This document shows, piece by piece, positions 8,321 through 16,211 of a stretch of DNA of 64,000 nt. The stretch spans positions 1-64,000 of the forward strand of contig JAPYQX010000001.1 in NCBI GenBank assembly GCA_029937135.1, written 5' to 3'. Position numbers and translations under genes: made by a program. The notes beneath the pieces were generated by a model, which had not been told where the DNA came from, did not search any database, and saw only the letters and a program-made list of their open reading frames with translations. This DNA comes from Nitrospinota bacterium (GTDB lineage: Bacteria > UBA8248). The first letter of the stretch is position 1; every line of letters begins with the position of its first letter.

Positions 8321-8377
8321 ATGAATCCCTCCGGCATGAATCCAACCGATATGAGTTCCTCCGGCATGAGTGCTTTC
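8321..8377 (+). repeat. 15-bp degenerate tandem array
   Basis: Units ATGAATCCCTCCGGC, ATGAATCCAACCGAT and ATGAGTTCCTCCGGC are followed by a partial ATGAGTGC. The array fills half of the gap between the CoA-transferase and sigma factor genes. It has no ribosome site and its frame runs only 31 codons, so it is not called a gene. Confidence 0.7.
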
Positions 8378-8412
8378 ATCTCCCTTTGTCATGAATATTC
8401 AAAAGGTGCGCC

Positions 8413-9324
8413 GTGATCAATCTCGATGAGTACACCCATAAATACTGGGGGATCCTGAGCCACCACGCCTACCGGCTCACCGGGAGTATTCTCGACGCCG
8501 AGGATATCACCCAGGAGACGATGCTCCGCGTCGTGGAGATGGGTCCGGCCCTTGAAAATATCGAGGATCATCACGAGTGGCTCCACATCGCCGCCACCGA
8601 AGCGGCGATGGGAATGATGTGCAAGCCTATCGAGGCCGATGCGTTCGAGCTTCCGGACCTGGTTCAGACCACCGGGGCGGGAGCGGACGCCGATTCGCGG
8701 CCGGTGGGGGGCGGGGACGGATGGCCCGGCGCGACGCTCGATTTTCTGTTTCCGCTTCAATACATGACGCCCGAGCAGCGGGCGCTGGTTGTGCTCCGGG
8801 ATGGTTTCGAGGACGGGGACCGCGTTGCCGCCGCCGCGCTTCATGTCACGATTCAGGAGGTGTTCGACATCGCGCGGGAGGCGGAGAGCGTCCGCGCGGC
8901 GGCCCGCAAGCGGTGGGGCTCGACCGTGCCCTTTGTTCCGCTGGCCGCCGATAAAAAAACGGAGCGGGTGTTTGACCGATTTATCGAGGTGTTCCGGATG
9001 AAGGATGCGGTATTGCTTCAGCAGATTATCTGGAAAAACGCCGAGATGGTGCTTGAGACGGAGCGGACAAGCGGCCAGGATTTTGTGGCCAAGGAGCTCT
9101 CTTCGCTTTCAAAGGGGATGGGGAGCAGGCTCAAGTTCGATTCGGTCTGGCTCAACGGGTGCCGCGGCGTTCTGATTTCGGATCGGCGCGGGCGAAACCC
9201 GGAGTGGACTCGGATGGCGCTGGCGCTGGTTCTGTGCAACGAGCGGGAGGTCAGGGCCCTGAAGTGGTATCTGGACGCCCACATCCTGCGAAAAATCCGG
9301 GTGGATGAATCAGCTTCGGAATGA
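8413..9324 (+). CDS. ECF sigma factor with SnoaL-like C-terminal extension
   Basis: A 303-residue protein with a GTG start. Residues 1-75 form sigma region 2 (YRLTGSILDAEDITQETMLR), residues about 115-165 form region 4 (MTPEQRALVVLRDGFEDGD), and the rest, from about 185, is a domain that begins FDRFIEVFRMKDAVLLQQI and looks like the SnoaL-type extension of ECF41/SigJ-type sigma factors. In that group the fused tail replaces a separate anti-sigma factor and controls activity. No anti-sigma gene is seen nearby, in agreement. The region-4 helix-turn-helix is divergent from the norm, so promoter preference cannot be predicted. The last codons and stop are part of a repeated 25-bp sequence. Confidence 0.75.
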   Translation: MINLDEYTHKYWGILSHHAYRLTGSILDAEDITQETMLRVVEMGPALENIEDHHEWLHIAATEAAMGMMCKPIEADAFELPDLVQTTGAGADADSRPVGGGDGWPGATLDFLFPLQYMTPEQRALVVLRDGFEDGDRVAAAALHVTIQEVFDIAREAESVRAAARKRWGSTVPFVPLAADKKTERVFDRFIEVFRMKDAVLLQQIIWKNAEMVLETERTSGQDFVAKELSSLSKGMGSRLKFDSVWLNGCRGVLISDRRGRNPEWTRMALALVLCNEREVRALKWYLDAHILRKIRVDESASE

Positions 9325-9383
9325 TCCCGAAAAAGTATCCGGTTTCGAGTCTGAATCAGAATCCGCTTCCGAATGATCACGAA
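9307..9383 (+). repeat. 25-bp imperfect direct repeat over the sigma-factor stop codon
   Basis: Two 25-bp copies, 9307-9331 and 9359-9383, differ at three positions; both contain GAATGATC. The first copy covers the last codons and TGA of the sigma factor gene, and the second lies in the intergenic region. Confidence 0.75.
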
Positions 9384-9518
9384 TCCGAAACCGAATTCAA
9401 TTTCGGCCCCGGCCCGGGGGAGTGAGTTGCCTCGCGGACGAAAATCATCTCGCTGCCGGGAATTCCCCGGCGGCCCGGAAATTCTTCGGGAAATTCGCGT
9501 TAAAAGGTTAGTCCTGCT

Positions 9519-9785
9519 TTAAAGAACCTCTCTGCGCTTCACACGCTCCTCGCACGGAATAATATCGGTGTTGCCCAGCCAGAGGTCCCAGGCGCTGTGA
9601 TGGGCGATGTCCACTCCCTCGGCCTGGGCTTTTTCCTGGAGGGCGCACTGGAGGTCGTCGAGGAGTTCGCAATCCATGAGATCAAGATTTTCCCGCAGGT
9701 GGCGGTGAAGTGTCCTGTAGACCAGCTTCGCATCCTCAAAAGAGGCTTCGAGCAGAACCGAGTCGGTTTTTGGCGTGAAAGGCAT
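9519..9785 (-). CDS. Small hypothetical protein
   Basis: An 88-residue protein from the ATG at 9785, which is preceded by AAAGGAATTACGCCG; an in-frame start 20 codons upstream lacks such a site. The sequence is mostly helical, with a run LVYRTLHRHLRENLDLMDCE followed by LLDDLQCALQEKAQ, and ends in a Trp-containing segment SAWDLWLGNTDI and a basic tail. I do not recognise a family. There are two Cys far apart and no signal or membrane segment. It lies convergent to the sigma factor gene and downstream of the mreB terminator, so it is probably transcribed alone. Confidence 0.55.
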   Translation of the reverse strand: MPFTPKTDSVLLEASFEDAKLVYRTLHRHLRENLDLMDCELLDDLQCALQEKAQAEGVDIAHHSAWDLWLGNTDIIPCEERVKRREVL

Positions 9786-9984
9786 CGGCGTAATTCCTTT
9801 CGTTAATGAGATATTATGGTCTGATAAGCATCGATAAAAGCGCACCTAATCGAAGCGCGCGCAGTCTAACCGATTGGCGCGGAGGAGAAAATCGTTATTT
9901 GGCCCGAGGGAAAAATATTATTTGTTGCTTGGGAGAAAATTGATGCCTGGTGCGAAAGAAAAATTCGTTACTTATCGGATGCCC

Positions 9985-10036
9985 AAAAAAGGAAGGGCCG
10001 AGGGCCCAAGAAATTGCAGGGGGATGGGCCCTCGGC
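9985..10036 (-). terminator. Rho-independent terminator after mreB
   Basis: A perfect 12-bp inverted repeat, GCCGAGGGCCCA (9997-10008) with TGGGCCCTCGGC (10025-10036), encloses a 16-base loop. On the minus strand it is followed by CCTTCC and six T (9985-9990). It lies 23 bases beyond the mreB stop codon. Confidence 0.85.
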
Positions 10037-10059
10037 TTTGGGGGGGGTCTTAATTTCTT

Positions 10060-11091
10060 TTAATTCAAGCAGACCTTCTTGAGGTCCGCTAAATTATCGA
10101 GTACATATCCCGTCCCCCGGACGATAGCGGTCAGGGGATCCTTGGCACGGAAGATGGGCAGATCGGTTTCGGTGTGAAGCCTCGAGCCAAGGCCCTTGAG
10201 CAGCGATCCGCCGCCGGCCAGTACGATTCCCCGCCGCCGGATGTCGGCGGCGAGTTCGGGGCTCGACTTCGAGAGCGCGTTGCGAATCGACTCGACGATT
10301 GCCCGGACGGGGCTTTCCAGCGCCTCGCGGATCATGGTGTCGGTCATCAGGATGGAGCGGGGAATGCCGGTCTTCACGTTTATCCCCGCGACTTCTCCCT
10401 CGAGTGGTTCGGCAAGAGGCGCCGCCGAGCCGATTTCAATCTTGATCCGCTCGGCCTCGAATGATCCGATAGAGAGGCCGTGCTCGCGGCGCACGTAGCG
10501 CTGAATGCAGGTGTCCATCTCATCGCCCGCCACGCGAAGCGACTCCGAGTAGGCGATAGCGAACTGGGAGATGACCGCCACTTCGGTGGTTCCGCCCCCG
10601 ATGTCGATGATCATGGAGGCGGTAGTGTCCTGAATCGGGAGCTTCGATCCGATGGCCGCCGCCATCGGTTCCTCGATGAGGTGAACTTTTCCGGCGCCGC
10701 ACTGCATCGAGGAGTCGATCACCGCCTTCATCTCGACACTGGTGATGCCCGAAGGAACGCAGACCATCATTGTCGGCTGGCCGATCCGCCTTTTGGAAAT
10801 GACCGAACCGATAAAATACTGGATCATCGCCTTGGTTACATCGAAGTCGGCGATAACGCCGTCCTTCATGGGGCGGACGGTCTTGATCCTGTCGGGGGTC
10901 CGGCCGTACATCTCCTTGGCGCGTTTTCCGACGGCGACGACGCCGCCGCCGTTGTCCGAGTTGAGCGCGACGACGGAGGGCTCGTCGAGAACGACACCCT
11001 TTTCCTTGGTGTATATCAGCGTGTTCGCTGTTCCGAGATCCATGGCAATTTTCGCGCCAAAATACGATCTGAAGCGATTAAATGAGAGCAT
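10060..11091 (-). CDS. mreB: Rod-shape-determining protein MreB
   Basis: A 343-residue bacterial actin, the usual length. Phosphate 1 motif: AMDLGTANTLIY near residue 17; phosphate 2: MIIDIGGGTTEVAVI near 160; adenosine motif: GIVLAGGGSLLKGL near 290. The short N-terminal MLSFNRFRSYFG is the amphipathic membrane anchor type. MreB polymerises on ATP under the inner membrane and guides cell-wall elongation together with MreC/MreD/RodA, none of which is in the window. Its start lies inside the 3' end of the upstream GAF/GGDEF-like gene (14-base overlap), so the two are probably translationally coupled, an unusual partnership. A strong terminator follows. Confidence 0.95.
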   Translation of the reverse strand: MLSFNRFRSYFGAKIAMDLGTANTLIYTKEKGVVLDEPSVVALNSDNGGGVVAVGKRAKEMYGRTPDRIKTVRPMKDGVIADFDVTKAMIQYFIGSVISKRRIGQPTMMVCVPSGITSVEMKAVIDSSMQCGAGKVHLIEEPMAAAIGSKLPIQDTTASMIIDIGGGTTEVAVISQFAIAYSESLRVAGDEMDTCIQRYVRREHGLSIGSFEAERIKIEIGSAAPLAEPLEGEVAGINVKTGIPRSILMTDTMIREALESPVRAIVESIRNALSKSSPELAADIRRRGIVLAGGGSLLKGLGSRLHTETDLPIFRAKDPLTAIVRGTGYVLDNLADLKKVCLN

Positions 11092-12541
11092 TGGATGTCA
11101 TCCCCCCTGTAAGACACATCTGATTGATTCCCGAGAATTTGGCTGACTTGAGGGCCTTCGAGGAGGCCAGGAACAGACCGTCCGCGTCGCCGGCGATTTC
11201 CGGGAAACACGAGGCGCCCACGCAGGCGCTGAGCATAATCTCCCTTTGTCCGATTTGAAGGGGGTTTTCGTTGATTGCCATCAGGATGTGCTCGGCCACC
11301 GCCTCCGCGTGCTCGATAGAGGTTCCCTGAAGGAGCAGGAAAAACCGCGGGCCCTCGTAGCGGACCAGAATATCCCCGTCCCTTGCGAAGGGCTCCAGCA
11401 GATCGAAGAGGTGCCGGGTCAGCTCCTCGGGGCCGGACGGCCCGTATTCGTTCCGGATGGAAATTACATTGTCGGGCTCAATGTCCAGCAAGGCGACGCG
11501 CCGCCCGCGCGGGCCGGCGTCCCGGAGAATTTCATCCATGCGGGTCCGGAGAAATTCGAGGTTCCTCCCACCGGTGGCGGGGTCGTATTCCGCCCGCTGC
11601 CGCCATTTTTTCTCTCGTCTCACGCGCGCTATGGCGTCCGCCGCGGGCACGGCAATCACCTCAGCGCGCTTGAGCGCATAGGAGTCGAACTGGCCCCGCT
11701 GGCGATTGATGAACCCGAGAACGCCAATCGACTTGCCGTCGATGACCAACGGAACAGCCGCCACCGAGCGCGCGCCGAAATCCGGCTCGCCTTTCTGGAA
11801 CAGGGGCCTTCTCTTCAGGTCGGGAAGCCTTAGAGGCTCGTTTTTCGTAAGGACGTAGCCCGATACGCTGGAGCGGTCGCTTATCTCGATTTTATCCATG
11901 AAAAGTTCACCGAACCCGGAGGTGCTGACAAGATGCGAAACGCCTGCTTCCTCGTCTTTTAAAACGAGGAAGCAGGCGGTAAAGGGGACCAATTCGCGTG
12001 GTACAAGGCAGATCGCGTTTAGCAGTTGATCCTCGCTATCGCAAGAGTGCAGCGAAGCGAGGTAGATGCCGAACGAATCGATGTTGACGCTCCGGCGTTC
12101 AACTTTCGCCGCCATTAGAGCGCCGTCCACCAGGTAAGCGAATTGCTGGGCGAACCCTGCTAGAATTTTTTGGCTTTTATTGGTGAAGGACCACCGGTTT
12201 TTACCGTCAACGGCGAGGACCCCTGTTGTCATTGTCGAGGGAAGGGGGGTCGCCATGAAGGTCTTGATGTCTTCGTCGCGGCCGTAGTAGCCGAGAACGA
12301 TTGTGTCCTTGTTGAATTGGTTGAGACATAGCGGTTCGTTGTTCTTAAGCACCCAGCCCATGAAACCCTGGCCGTATTTGATCGAAGCATTGGGAATGAT
12401 GTGAGGGCTCAGGCTGTGAAAAGTGGTGAGCTGGAATTCTTTCCGGCGTTTATTTTCGAGAAACAGGCAGGCCGAATACGCTTCGGTCACATTACTGACC
12501 AGGGTCACGAGAGAAAACAGGTCTCTTTCCAGGTTGGTCAT
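11078..12541 (-). CDS. Tandem-GAF protein with degenerate GGDEF domain
   Basis: A 487-residue soluble protein. Residues about 8-140 form a GAF-like domain (YGQGFMGWVLKNNEPLCL), residues about 160-300 a second one (SSVSGYVLTKNEPLRLPDL, then SVAAVPLVIDGKSIGVLGFI), and residues about 320-470 a GGDEF-like domain: the DP-TGGRN start is typical, but the signature loop reads RYEGPRFFLLL where an active cyclase has GG(D/E)EF. The active-site glycines and acidic residue are therefore missing, so diguanylate cyclase activity is unlikely; nucleotide binding or a purely structural role is possible. Its end overlaps the start of mreB by 14 bases, suggesting it reports a signal to the cell-elongation machinery. 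The upstream region holds an AT-rich inverted repeat. Confidence 0.75.
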   Translation of the reverse strand: MTNLERDLFSLVTLVSNVTEAYSACLFLENKRRKEFQLTTFHSLSPHIIPNASIKYGQGFMGWVLKNNEPLCLNQFNKDTIVLGYYGRDEDIKTFMATPLPSTMTTGVLAVDGKNRWSFTNKSQKILAGFAQQFAYLVDGALMAAKVERRSVNIDSFGIYLASLHSCDSEDQLLNAICLVPRELVPFTACFLVLKDEEAGVSHLVSTSGFGELFMDKIEISDRSSVSGYVLTKNEPLRLPDLKRRPLFQKGEPDFGARSVAAVPLVIDGKSIGVLGFINRQRGQFDSYALKRAEVIAVPAADAIARVRREKKWRQRAEYDPATGGRNLEFLRTRMDEILRDAGPRGRRVALLDIEPDNVISIRNEYGPSGPEELTRHLFDLLEPFARDGDILVRYEGPRFFLLLQGTSIEHAEAVAEHILMAINENPLQIGQREIMLSACVGASCFPEIAGDADGLFLASSKALKSAKFSGINQMCLTGGMTSNALI

Positions 12542-12846
12542 GAAAAACTCTGCTTCTGGGCGAATCTGGGAACACCATGGATATTATATAGAAGGAGGCG
12601 TTATCTCAAGTAAAATTTTAAGTGAGCACCGTAAGTTATTGATATTTATATCAATATTCGTATATTTTTTTTCGAGCGGCAAAATATCCTAACGTGGTTT
12701 ATGTAAGAAAACTTGTATATTATTGTTTTATAATGAATTATGGTTAGTAAAACTGGACGGTATGAAAATCGATATATGGGGAGGTCATCAGGAAATTGGA
12801 CTATATGTGGGGTTTGGGAAATATCCGCGGCTGGGCGAAGGAATGA
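12542..12846. other. AT-rich intergenic region
   Basis: These 305 bases between the GAF gene and the Nudix gene (both minus strand) are markedly AT-rich from about 12600 to 12790. They must hold the promoter of the GAF-mreB pair. Apart from the inverted repeat at 12637-12656 I see no gene or further structure. Confidence 0.5.
12637..12656. promoter_or_regulatory. Inverted repeat upstream of the GAF-mreB pair
   Basis: TATTGATA, four bases, TATCAATA: a perfect 8-bp inverted repeat 96 bases before the GAF gene start. It may be an operator for a dimeric regulator, but in AT-rich DNA such repeats also occur by chance. Confidence 0.35.
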
Positions 12847-13416
12847 TCACGCGCCGGGGGGTTGCCCGCCAATCCAGGAACGCCAGTCGCGGAAAGCGGC
12901 GCGCGTTGTATCGAAGGCCAGATCATCAAAAGGGATTTCATCGGGTGGGACAAGGCGAAGGTCCGTGCTCTCGGCAAGGGCGCGGGGCTCTCCTCCGATG
13001 ACTTCACCCGCGTAAACGATCAAGACCGTTGGATTCCCCGGGAAAGAGTAAACGCCCATGAGAAGCCCCACTTTCACATCGACGCCGGCCTCCTCTTTCG
13101 CTTCGCGGGCGGCCGCTTCGCTGACTACTTCGCCGCGATTAACAAAGCCACCGGGGAAAGTCCAAAGACCCTTGCCCGGATTGTGCGCTCTCTGGACGAT
13201 GATGGCTTTTCCATCGATGGACGGTATGACACCGGCCGCGACTTTTGGATCAAGAAAATGAACGTGATTGCACTCCGGGTTTTTGCAGCAAAGCTGCATC
13301 GTGCCATCGCCTTCCTTCCAGGTCCGATAGACGAGTTCGGAACCGCAGGAAACGCAGAAGCGGATGTTCCCCCCAAGATGGGGATGGGCCGCGGGAGGAG
13401 GAGATATTTCAATCAT
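12847..13416 (-). CDS. Zn-ribbon Nudix hydrolase
   Basis: A 189-residue protein. Residues 20-55 form a zinc ribbon with C-x-x-C (CVSCGSE) and a second pair CCKNPEC, followed by a Nudix domain whose box runs GFVNRGEVVSEAAAREAKEE with AG after it, the complete G-x5-E-x7-R-E-x-x-E-E-x-G-U pattern. The zinc ribbon resembles that of NudC/NADH pyrophosphatases, though the length fits small ADP-ribose or NADH hydrolases. It would cleave a nucleoside diphosphate linked to another group, cleaning up the cytosol. The start overlaps the stop of the MBL hydrolase gene in an ATGA, so both are in one operon. Confidence 0.85.
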   Translation of the reverse strand: MIEISPPPAAHPHLGGNIRFCVSCGSELVYRTWKEGDGTMQLCCKNPECNHVHFLDPKVAAGVIPSIDGKAIIVQRAHNPGKGLWTFPGGFVNRGEVVSEAAAREAKEEAGVDVKVGLLMGVYSFPGNPTVLIVYAGEVIGGEPRALAESTDLRLVPPDEIPFDDLAFDTTRAAFRDWRSWIGGQPPGA

Positions 13417-14072
13417 AGAAGATTTTCAGCGCCTTCCTGGCAAAACGGGTTTGTATCCTTCTCGCGGCCGATTGTGGTCTCGGGCCCGTGGCCGGGATAA
13501 ACCACAGTGTCGGCGGGTAGGGAAAGCAATTGTGTACGGATAGAGTCAAGAAGGGTTTTGGCGTTTCCCATGTATAAATCAGTCCGCCCGATCGAGCCGG
13601 CGAAAAGCGCATCGCCAACGATGGCATGACCGGAACCGTTTCCATCGCCCGGCCAGTACAGGGTGATGTTTCCGGGAGCGTGTCCGTCGGTCAACCTGAT
13701 CTCGAATATGATTTGACCGACGGTCAGAGTCTCACCGGGAGTGAGAAACCCGTCCACCTCGGGGACCTCGGGTTCCGGAAATCCGTACCCCCGCGCGGTG
13801 GCGGGCATATTCTGGAGGTTGTGAAGCTCCGCTTCGTGAAGAAAATAGGGAAGGCCGAGTTTTTCCTTTGTCTCGGCGACGCCTTCGGCATGGTCGAGGT
13901 GGGCATGGGTGCCGACAAGGCGGGTCAGGCGGATATCTTTTTCGCGGGCCGCCTCGATTACGCGGTCCACCTCCGCGCCGGGATCGATATAGATACCCTC
14001 TCCGGTTTTCTCGCAGCCTACGATATAGCTGTTCATCTGAAACTGACCGACGGCCAAGCGTTCAATAATCAT
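13413..14072 (-). CDS. MBL-fold metallo-hydrolase (glyoxalase II-like)
   Basis: A 219-residue metallo-beta-lactamase-fold protein. The metal site is THAHLDHAEG near residue 56 (H-x-H-x-D-H), with further ligands in TDGHAPGNITLYW near 128 and VYPGHGPETTIGREK near 190. These point to a hydroxyacylglutathione-hydrolase-like thioesterase with two metal ions; glyoxalase II or persulfide-type activity cannot be told apart. The sequence MIIERLAVGQFQMNSYIVGC at the start is the usual first strand pair. It is followed by the Nudix gene in a 4-base overlap. Confidence 0.88.
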   Translation of the reverse strand: MIIERLAVGQFQMNSYIVGCEKTGEGIYIDPGAEVDRVIEAAREKDIRLTRLVGTHAHLDHAEGVAETKEKLGLPYFLHEAELHNLQNMPATARGYGFPEPEVPEVDGFLTPGETLTVGQIIFEIRLTDGHAPGNITLYWPGDGNGSGHAIVGDALFAGSIGRTDLYMGNAKTLLDSIRTQLLSLPADTVVYPGHGPETTIGREKDTNPFCQEGAENLL

Positions 14073-14185
14073 AGAATATTTCCATTGCCGAAAAGTGAAG
14101 GATTAGCCCAAAGGGAGTGAGGTGAATATCCCGCGAGGCGTCTCAAGGCGCGATAAAATACGCGAAGCCGTCAGGGTAAATCAGG

Positions 14186-15091
14186 TCAGGACGACGGCGG
14201 GAAAAGAACGATGTCGATGCGCCGGTTCTTTTTCTTTCCCCCCTTGGTCGAGTTGTTCGCGATGGGGCGGAATTCCCCCATGGCCGCCGCCGAAATCCGT
14301 TTCGGGTTGATGTTCCCGACTTCAACGAGGAAGCGCAGGATACGTGTCGCCCTGGAAGACGACAGCTCCCAGTTGGACTCCCACCGTTCGATGAGCCTGT
14401 CGCTGATGGGGATGTTGTCGGTATGGCCCTGAACCTGGATCTCACGGTTGAGATAGCGCTGAAAAATCCGTGAGATTTTTTTGAGATGTTTTTTTCCGCT
14501 GGGACGGATCCTGGCGCTCCCCGAGGAGAACAGAATAGCGCTGGAGAGGGTGATAACGACATTCTCACCCCGGCGGGAAATGGTTACGATTCCCGACGGT
14601 GATTCCTTTGAAAATTGCGCGGCGAGGTCTTTTTTTAGCTGCTCTTGGAGCCGAAGACGGTCCTCGAAGCGGTCCAGCTTTTGGCGTAGACCGGCGAGGG
14701 ATTTTTCGAAGGTCTGCTCCCGGCCCCGGCTTTTTTCGAGAGCGCTTTTGAGTACGGAGCTTTCTTTTTGAGCCGCCTTGCCTTCCTGGTTTTGAAAGGA
14801 AAGGCGGGTCCGCGTATCGGCCAATCGTGATTCGAGTTTTTGCCCGTGGCGCCGGGACATGGTGAGCGACTGGGCGAGCTCCTCGTTTTCCAGCCGGCTG
14901 TCCCCGATCTGTTTTTTAATATCGTCGATTGTTCTGCGGAGCGAGGCGATCCGGGTCCGGGAAATGTCCAAATCCTTTCGAAGGCCAGAGGCCTCGGAAA
15001 CTTTCTTTTCGTAGTCATCGACCCCAACGCACCCGGAAAGGGCCAGCATGGAAGTAAGGGCCAGGGTTTTGACCTTATTTGGTGTTATCAC
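14186..15091 (-). CDS. OmpA-family lipoprotein with coiled coil
   Basis: The protein has 301 residues from GTG 15091, which overlaps the fbp stop codon by one base; GGAGGAA stands upstream inside the end of fbp. The N-terminus is a lipoprotein signal ending LALSGC, so Cys near residue 22 should be lipidated. Residues 25-150 are a long, charged coiled coil (SEASGLRKDLDISRTRIASL). Residues 170-290 form an OmpA/MotB-type peptidoglycan-binding domain: ILFSSGSARIRPSG, then VQGHTDNIPI and SSSRATRILRFL. It probably tethers the outer membrane to the cell wall. Its coupling to fbp is not functional in any obvious way. Confidence 0.85.
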   Translation of the reverse strand: MITPNKVKTLALTSMLALSGCVGVDDYEKKVSEASGLRKDLDISRTRIASLRRTIDDIKKQIGDSRLENEELAQSLTMSRRHGQKLESRLADTRTRLSFQNQEGKAAQKESSVLKSALEKSRGREQTFEKSLAGLRQKLDRFEDRLRLQEQLKKDLAAQFSKESPSGIVTISRRGENVVITLSSAILFSSGSARIRPSGKKHLKKISRIFQRYLNREIQVQGHTDNIPISDRLIERWESNWELSSSRATRILRFLVEVGNINPKRISAAAMGEFRPIANNSTKGGKKKNRRIDIVLFPPSS

Positions 15092-16131
15092 TATCCAAGT
15101 TCCTCCGAAAGAAACCGCTCGGCGTCCGCCACATCTTCCTTGCAGCCGACGAAAAAGGGAACGCGCTGATGAAGCTCCTCCGGCACGATGTCGAGAATGC
15201 GGCGCCTGCCGTCGCTCGCCGCGCCTCCGGCCTGCTCGACGATGAAGGCCATCGGGTTGCATTCGTAGAGAAGGCGGAGCTTTCCGTTCGGATTCATCTT
15301 GTCGCCCGGGTAGAGGAATATGCCTCCCTTGAGGAGGTTCCGGTGAAAGTCGGCGACGAGGGAGCCGATGTAGCGGGCCGAGTAGGGGCGGCCCGAGGCC
15401 TTGTCGCTTTCCTTTAGATAGGCGACGTAGCGGGTCACCGGCTCGTCCCACTTCAGGGAGTTTCCCTCGTTGATGCTGTAGATTTTTCCCCGCGTCGGAA
15501 TCTTGATGTCGGGGTGCGACAGAAAAAATTCACCAATCGAGGGGTCGAGTGTGAACCCGTTGACGCTGTTTCCGGCCGTGTAGACGAGCATGGTCGAGGA
15601 GCCGTAAATCACGTATCCGGCGCAGACCTGCTCGGAGCCGGGTTGAAGAAAATCCGCCACCGTCGCCTCGCGGTCCGTGTTCTTTCTTCTCAGGATGGAA
15701 AAAATCGAGCCGATGCTTACGTTCACATCGATATTGGCGGAGCCGTCCAGCGGGTCGTAGACGACAACGTACTCTCCGTCGCCGAGGTAGTCGCCGGTGA
15801 TGATATAGGGATCGTCCATTTCCTCGCTGGCCAGCGCGGCGACGGACCCGTGGTGATCCAGGGCTCGGCGGAGCACTTCATCGGCGAAAGCGTCGAGTTT
15901 CTGGACTTCCTCGCCCTGAATATTCGTCCGGCCGGTCAGGCCGAGGATATCCACGAGGCCCGCTTTGTTCACCTGTGCGTTGATGATTTTAGCGGCAAGA
16001 GAAATCTGGCTGATCAGTGTGGTGAAAACGCCCCGGGCCCGCGGAAATTTCCTCTCCTCTTCCTTTACATGCCGCTCAAGGGTAATTCCTTTTTTGAGCT
16101 CGGCCTCGGCCGTTGCCGCTTGTGAACTCAT
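15091..16131 (-). CDS. fbp: Fructose-1,6-bisphosphatase class I
   Basis: The protein has 346 residues from ATG 16131, where the family resemblance begins; the open frame extends further upstream without similarity. Signatures: ASEEMDDPYII near residue 109 (metal-binding acidic residues), VVYDPLDGSANIDVN near 128 (the D-P-L-D-G metal and phosphate site) and GGIFLYPGDKMNPNGKLRLL near 280 with NPMAFIVEQAGG. It hydrolyses fructose 1,6-bisphosphate to fructose 6-phosphate in gluconeogenesis or a carbon-fixing cycle. The neighbouring upstream gene is class I aldolase, which makes its substrate, with an 80-base gap, so this is a small gluconeogenic unit. Confidence 0.95.
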   Translation of the reverse strand: MSSQAATAEAELKKGITLERHVKEEERKFPRARGVFTTLISQISLAAKIINAQVNKAGLVDILGLTGRTNIQGEEVQKLDAFADEVLRRALDHHGSVAALASEEMDDPYIITGDYLGDGEYVVVYDPLDGSANIDVNVSIGSIFSILRRKNTDREATVADFLQPGSEQVCAGYVIYGSSTMLVYTAGNSVNGFTLDPSIGEFFLSHPDIKIPTRGKIYSINEGNSLKWDEPVTRYVAYLKESDKASGRPYSARYIGSLVADFHRNLLKGGIFLYPGDKMNPNGKLRLLYECNPMAFIVEQAGGAASDGRRRILDIVPEELHQRVPFFVGCKEDVADAERFLSEELG

Positions 16132-16211
16132 GGTCTCCGCCTCATTTCGGGAGAGGGTGTTGCATGGGCGATGTTTTATAACACAGGCTGCCTGATGCGC
16201 GATGCTGGCCC

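Noticed and set aside
8321..8377. Tandem arrays as possible CRISPR or minisatellite loci
   Set aside because: The units are directly adjacent with no spacers and no cas genes are in the window, so they are not CRISPR arrays.
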